A stretch of 64,000 bases of DNA from UBA1757 sp045627385 (GTDB lineage: Bacteria; Bacteroidota; Bacteroidia; Bacteroidales; UBA1402). The position numbers and the translations under genes were made by a program. This document shows, piece after piece, positions 60,631-64,000 of the stretch. Below the pieces are notes generated by a model. The model did no database searches. It saw only the letters and a list, made by a program, of their open reading frames with translations, and had not been told where the DNA came from. The stretch covers positions 62,001 to 126,000 of the forward strand of contig JAZQNO010000028.1 in NCBI GenBank assembly GCA_045627385.1, given 5' to 3'. Positions within the stretch are counted from its first letter, which is position 1. Every line of letters starts with the position of its first letter.

Positions 60631-61641
60631 ATGATGTGTAAGAGCAGACTCTTCATAGCTATGGGACTCTTGTCGCTTGTCGTCGCTCTGCCGGTCCAGG
60701 CAAAGACGAAGGCGAAAATCGTGCCCCCGCAGCCTTACGAACTCACCCGAATGGACGGTGCCTTGCCGCGCATCGACTTGTGGCAGGCAGAACAGATGCC
60801 CAACAGCCGCGGGCTCGATTTGAAAGATTCCATCTACAATAGCCGTACATGGCGCATCATGATGCCCCGCATCTATGCCTATTTGCCCGGCATGGAATGC
60901 CGCACACGGACAGCCTTGCTGGTAATTCCCGGCGGCGGATATGCCAAGCAAGCCTACGAAACGGCTGGCGATGCCACCGCCAAATGGCTCAACAGTATGG
61001 GAATCACCGCTTTCGTATTGCTGCACCGTCTGCCTACATCGCCCGATCTGATGGAGCCCGAAGTGGCCCCTTTGCAGGATGCCCAGCGCGCCATGCGCTA
61101 CATCCGCGCACACGCTTCCGAATATGGCATCGACCCTCACCGCATCGGGGTGATGGGCGCCAGCGCCGGCGGACATGTCTGCGCATCGGTCTGCAGCATA
61201 CGGAGAGATGTCAGCCAGTGTGGCGACGCGCTCGACACGGTCAGTTTCCGCCCGGATTTCGCCATTCTCATCAGCCCGGTCATTTCGATGGACGACGAGA
61301 TTGTCAACAAGGGCAGCCGCTCGGCGCTGTTGGGAGACAGTCAGAACGATCCGGCCGTCAAGGACCAGTGGTCGATGGAAAAGCACGTCACATCGGCCAA
61401 TCCGCCGACGCTGTTCATCCACGCCGCCGACGACCCGGCCGTTCCTCTGCAGAACAGCCTGCGCATGTATCAGGCCTTGGTCGAGGCCGGCGTCAAGGGC
61501 AGTTCCATCCACATATTCCCGCAGGGAAAGCACAGCATCGCCGTCAGAAACCAGCCCGGTTCGACCGTCCTCTGGCCTCAGATAGCCGACCTGTGGCTGC
61601 AGGAAATCGGTATGCTCGAACCGCAATTTCCCAAAAGATAA
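60631..61641 (+). CDS. Secreted alpha/beta-hydrolase, probable carbohydrate acetylesterase
   Basis: Exported esterase of 336 residues with a signal peptide (about 1-24). The catalytic triad is visible as Ser178 in MGASAGGH, Asp267 in HAADDPAVP and His301 in GKHSIAV, and the oxyanion region is IPGGGYAKQAYE. Relatives remove acetyl groups from xylan or pectin. Being 20 bases upstream of a pectate lyase suggests pectin deacetylation before backbone cleavage, but the substrate is inferred. Confidence 0.87.
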   Translation: MMCKSRLFIAMGLLSLVVALPVQAKTKAKIVPPQPYELTRMDGALPRIDLWQAEQMPNSRGLDLKDSIYNSRTWRIMMPRIYAYLPGMECRTRTALLVIPGGGYAKQAYETAGDATAKWLNSMGITAFVLLHRLPTSPDLMEPEVAPLQDAQRAMRYIRAHASEYGIDPHRIGVMGASAGGHVCASVCSIRRDVSQCGDALDTVSFRPDFAILISPVISMDDEIVNKGSRSALLGDSQNDPAVKDQWSMEKHVTSANPPTLFIHAADDPAVPLQNSLRMYQALVEAGVKGSSIHIFPQGKHSIAVRNQPGSTVLWPQIADLWLQEIGMLEPQFPKR

Positions 61642-61661
61642 CAATCAACCCCTATAGAATC

Positions 61662-63434
61662 ATGAAGAAATCTCTGATTGCCATTTTGGCTTGCCTTGCC
61701 ATTGTCAGCGTCAAGGCTGAAAATGTACCCGCTTTCCCTGGTGCCGAAGGGTTCGCCCGTTACACCACCACCGGAGGACGTGGCGGACAAGTGTATCACG
61801 TGACTAGTCTGAAAGACGACGGTTCGGAAGGCACACTTCGCTGGTGTGTGAAACAGTCCGGTCCGAAGACGATTGTGTTCGATGTCAGCGGATATATCGA
61901 TCTTCAGAGCGACCTGGCCATCGACGACGGCGGCGGCAAGACCACCATTGCCGGGCAGACCGCTCCCGCTCCCGGCATCACCATCCGCTACCGCACGGTG
62001 ACGGTGACCAAAAACAGCAACGTCATCGTCCGCTACATCCGTTTCCGCCGTTCACAGGTGAAAGATGTCAACGATGGCGCCGATGCCTGCTGGGGCCGTC
62101 AGAAAAACAACATCATCTTCGACCACTGTTCCTTCTCCTGGAGCATCGACGAAATCGCCTCTTTCTACGACAACCGCAACTTCACCATGCAGTGGTGCAA
62201 TCTCAACGAGGCCCTGGCCAATCCCGGCCATTCCAAAGGCGAACATAGCTATGGCGGCATCTGGGGCGGCAAAGGAGCTTCCTTCCACCACAACTTCCTG
62301 TCGCATATGCAGAACCGTGTGCCCCGGTTCAACGGCGCCCGCTACCAGTGGAGCGGTTACGATACCAACCTGTATCCCAACTATGTCCAGGCCGAGCGCG
62401 TCGACTTCCGCAACTGCGTCATGTACAACTGGGGGTCCGGCGGCTGCTATGGAGGCCCCGGCGGCGGTTACATCAATATCATCAACAACTATTATCAGGC
62501 TGGCCCGGGAACTTCCAACAAGAACCGGGTTACTCAAGTCACCGTCGGCGCCAAGGGCAACTCCACGCCCGAAGCGCTCTACGGCTACACCAGCCGCTAC
62601 TACATCAACGGCAATTATGTGTCTTCGCAAGGAAGCAAAGCCGCCAATTACGACTGGAACGGTGTCGTATATGACGGACTGGTCTACACCATTGACGGAA
62701 AGAAATATTCGAAAGATCCCAATCATCTCTATGGCAATCAGGTGGAATATGTGAAGAACAGCGACAGCGTCGATTGCGTTTCCATCCGCATTGACGAGCC
62801 CATCGAGGCTGGCGAAGTGACCACCCACTTGGCTCAAGTGGCCTATGAAAAAGTGCTGACCTACGGTGGCGCCTGCCTGTGGCGCGATGCCTGCGACGTG
62901 CGTTATGCCGAAGAAGCCCGCACCGGCACATGCCAGTACACGGGAACCGTAACCAAACGAGCCGGTATCATCGACAAGGTGAACGATCCTTCACAAACGG
63001 AAGACCCAGCTTTGGTCAGCTATCCGGAATTGACTTCGCAGTCCCGTCCTGCCGGTTACGACACTGACCGTGACGGTATGCCCGACACTTGGGAAGATTT
63101 GAACGGTCTGGACAAAAACAATCCGACTGACCGCAATCTCTACACCTTGGATACCGAAAAAGGCTGGTACACCAATCTGGAGGTCTATTTGAACAGCCTT
63201 GTGGAATCGGTCACCAAAGCTCAGAACGCAGATGCCGAAACGTCCGTAGACGAATATTATCCCGCCTGTGTAACGGCTGTGGAGAGACCTTTGTCAGAGT
63301 CGGCCCAGATTGTCCGTTTCGAATATTTCGATCTGAACGGACGCCAGTTGGACGAGCCTCAGACGGGCATTTCCATCAGACGCATGTATTTTTCAGACGG
63401 CAGTATCTTGAGCGACAAAGTCTTGAAGAAATAA
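61662..63434 (+). CDS. Secreted PL1-family pectate lyase with calcium-type repeat and type IX secretion-like C-terminus
   Basis: Cleaves polygalacturonate by beta-elimination to unsaturated uronates, the feed for KduI. The 590-residue protein has a signal peptide (about 1-19), a right-handed beta-helix (about 22-420) with FPGAEGFARYTTTGGRGG, the PL1 segment NRVPRFNG that should hold the catalytic Arg, and a calcium-type repeat DTDRDGMPDTWEDLNGLD (about 466-483). Residues of about 555-590 (YFDLNGRQL ... KVLKK) look like a type A T9SS sorting domain. The ATG at 61662 starts the signal; the longer frame upstream crosses the esterase gene by chance. Confidence 0.92.
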   Translation: MKKSLIAILACLAIVSVKAENVPAFPGAEGFARYTTTGGRGGQVYHVTSLKDDGSEGTLRWCVKQSGPKTIVFDVSGYIDLQSDLAIDDGGGKTTIAGQTAPAPGITIRYRTVTVTKNSNVIVRYIRFRRSQVKDVNDGADACWGRQKNNIIFDHCSFSWSIDEIASFYDNRNFTMQWCNLNEALANPGHSKGEHSYGGIWGGKGASFHHNFLSHMQNRVPRFNGARYQWSGYDTNLYPNYVQAERVDFRNCVMYNWGSGGCYGGPGGGYINIINNYYQAGPGTSNKNRVTQVTVGAKGNSTPEALYGYTSRYYINGNYVSSQGSKAANYDWNGVVYDGLVYTIDGKKYSKDPNHLYGNQVEYVKNSDSVDCVSIRIDEPIEAGEVTTHLAQVAYEKVLTYGGACLWRDACDVRYAEEARTGTCQYTGTVTKRAGIIDKVNDPSQTEDPALVSYPELTSQSRPAGYDTDRDGMPDTWEDLNGLDKNNPTDRNLYTLDTEKGWYTNLEVYLNSLVESVTKAQNADAETSVDEYYPACVTAVERPLSESAQIVRFEYFDLNGRQLDEPQTGISIRRMYFSDGSILSDKVLKK

Positions 63435-63441
63435 GTCGGTT

Positions 63442-64000
63442 TCAAGGCTTTTCGGATATGCTCAGCCATTGGTTCAGTACGTTTCCATGTCCGTCGCTCA
63501 CACTCAGCAGATGGCGTCCTTCGTCGGGAGAAATGGCCATCTGATGCGGACTGTGGGTCTCGCCCAGATATGTGTCGTCCAAATGCCAATATAGTACGGC
63601 ATCGGCTTGTCTGTGAACCACTTCGGCTAAAAGCTGTCCTCTTTTTCCATCCAGTTCGACCGGCACGAACAGGCTGCTCGGATCTCTCGGGCTGAGCAGT
63701 TCCATCGGCGCAGCTCCTTCTTGACTGCATCCGGGCAGGAAGGGCGGGAGCGTGCGGTATTCGGGATGAAGCCGACGGTAATGCCATTCCATGGCGGGAG
63801 GCAGCACGAAGCAGGAGTCGTGACGCATTTCATCGAGCGGGCAGCAGGAAGTGTTGACCTGCCAGCGACCGTCCTGAGACAGATGGACCAGCCGGTGGTA
63901 CGGACAGACGCCGCTGTCGAAAGCCTTTCGGGGAATGCTGCGCAGTTCTTTGTGCGGACACACGGCAGAGGCTTTGAAGCCGCTTTCCATACAGATTTCC
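63442..64000 (-). CDS. pbpC: Penicillin-binding protein 1C, C-terminal part (partial)
   Basis: The window ends inside this minus-strand gene. The visible 185 codons match the C-terminus of PBP1C: CMESGFKAS, the WQVNTSCCPLDEMRHDSCFVLPPAMEWHY segment, and the BiPBP_C domain with FVPVELDGKRGQLLAEVVHRQADAVLYWHLDDTYLGET. The transglycosylase and transpeptidase domains lie beyond the edge. Its stop is 7 bases from the convergent pectate-lyase stop. Confidence 0.88.
   Translation of the reverse strand, partial: EICMESGFKASAVCPHKELRSIPRKAFDSGVCPYHRLVHLSQDGRWQVNTSCCPLDEMRHDSCFVLPPAMEWHYRRLHPEYRTLPPFLPGCSQEGAAPMELLSPRDPSSLFVPVELDGKRGQLLAEVVHRQADAVLYWHLDDTYLGETHSPHQMAISPDEGRHLLSVSDGHGNVLNQWLSISEKP

Noticed and set aside
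60615..60641. Eight-codon frame MKQTRYDV overlapping the esterase start, considered as a leader peptide
   Set aside because: No attenuator-like hairpins or codon runs accompany it, and a chance ATG after the -7 box is sufficient explanation.
1..64000. Search for CRISPR arrays, tRNA or rRNA genes, integrases and transposases
   Set aside because: No regular spaced repeats, no cloverleaf with conserved TTC-A arm that I could find, and no recombinase motifs in any of the open frames; a covariance-model scan would be needed to be certain about small RNAs.

Overview
This window comes from a moderately GC-rich member of the Bacteroidales (phylum Bacteroidota), possibly Prevotellaceae or a relative. 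I base this on promoters of the type TTG-N19/20-TAnnTTTG, short unstructured leaders, outer-membrane beta-barrels with a carboxypeptidase-like N-terminal domain, Bacteroidetes-only families (omega-like RpoZ, DUF4290, DUF4293, HU-CCDC81/SPOR), a GH97 enzyme, an SGLT-linked arabinose operon, and a type IX secretion-like tail on a pectate lyase. The exact genus cannot be read from the sequence. I saw no rRNA, tRNA, CRISPR array, insertion sequence or prophage gene.

Layout. 1-2975: mazG, an rRNA cytosine methyltransferase and a YfcE-type phosphoesterase. 2991-9074 (minus): two tandem paralogous outer-membrane beta-barrel proteins with long Gly/Met/Arg-rich tails. 9224-22433: a long plus-strand catabolic run, kduI, a tiny membrane protein, kduD, a lipoprotein aldose epimerase with a Cys/His-rich tail, a sodium/sugar symporter, araD, araA, an FGGY pentulokinase, a GH97 glycosidase and transketolase. 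It joins uronate, arabinose and pentose-phosphate steps and fits pectin use. 22453-25588: panE-like, tatA, tatC, rpiB and the convergent yggS. 25761-28763: a Tyr-rich/poly-Ser secreted protein and a FadL-like porin. 28760-39295: uvrB (minus), paaK and an ACT protein, bamD-omega-DUF4293, an S9 peptidase, rhamnose mutarotase, pgk and a SPOR protein.

39296-39560 is a non-coding junction holding a strongly self-complementary element of about 140 bp and the glyA terminator. 39561-42820 (minus) is pyrB-pyrI-flavin reductase-glyA. 42943-57226 is a dense plus-strand housekeeping block: PBP1A, C_GCAxxG_C_C protein, tsaB, DUF4290, murA (active-site Cys replaced by Asp), rimM, an orphan ABC ATPase, M23 protein, dxr, rseP, secreted nuclease/phosphatase, ffh, folD and DUF1460. 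Many of these genes overlap by ATGA.

57261-59394 is a coupled glycosyltransferase, phosphoribosyltransferase and HAD phosphatase cassette that could add ribofuranose to a glycan. 59450-63434 is pectin-related: a decayed, frameshifted pectate-lyase remnant, a DUF1232 protein, a secreted esterase and an intact PL1-type pectate lyase. The window ends inside a PBP1C gene on the minus strand.

The most notable items are the Cys/His tail on the epimerase, the structured element at 39322-39459, the GT-PRT-HAD cassette, the tandem beta-barrel pair and the pectate-lyase remnant.
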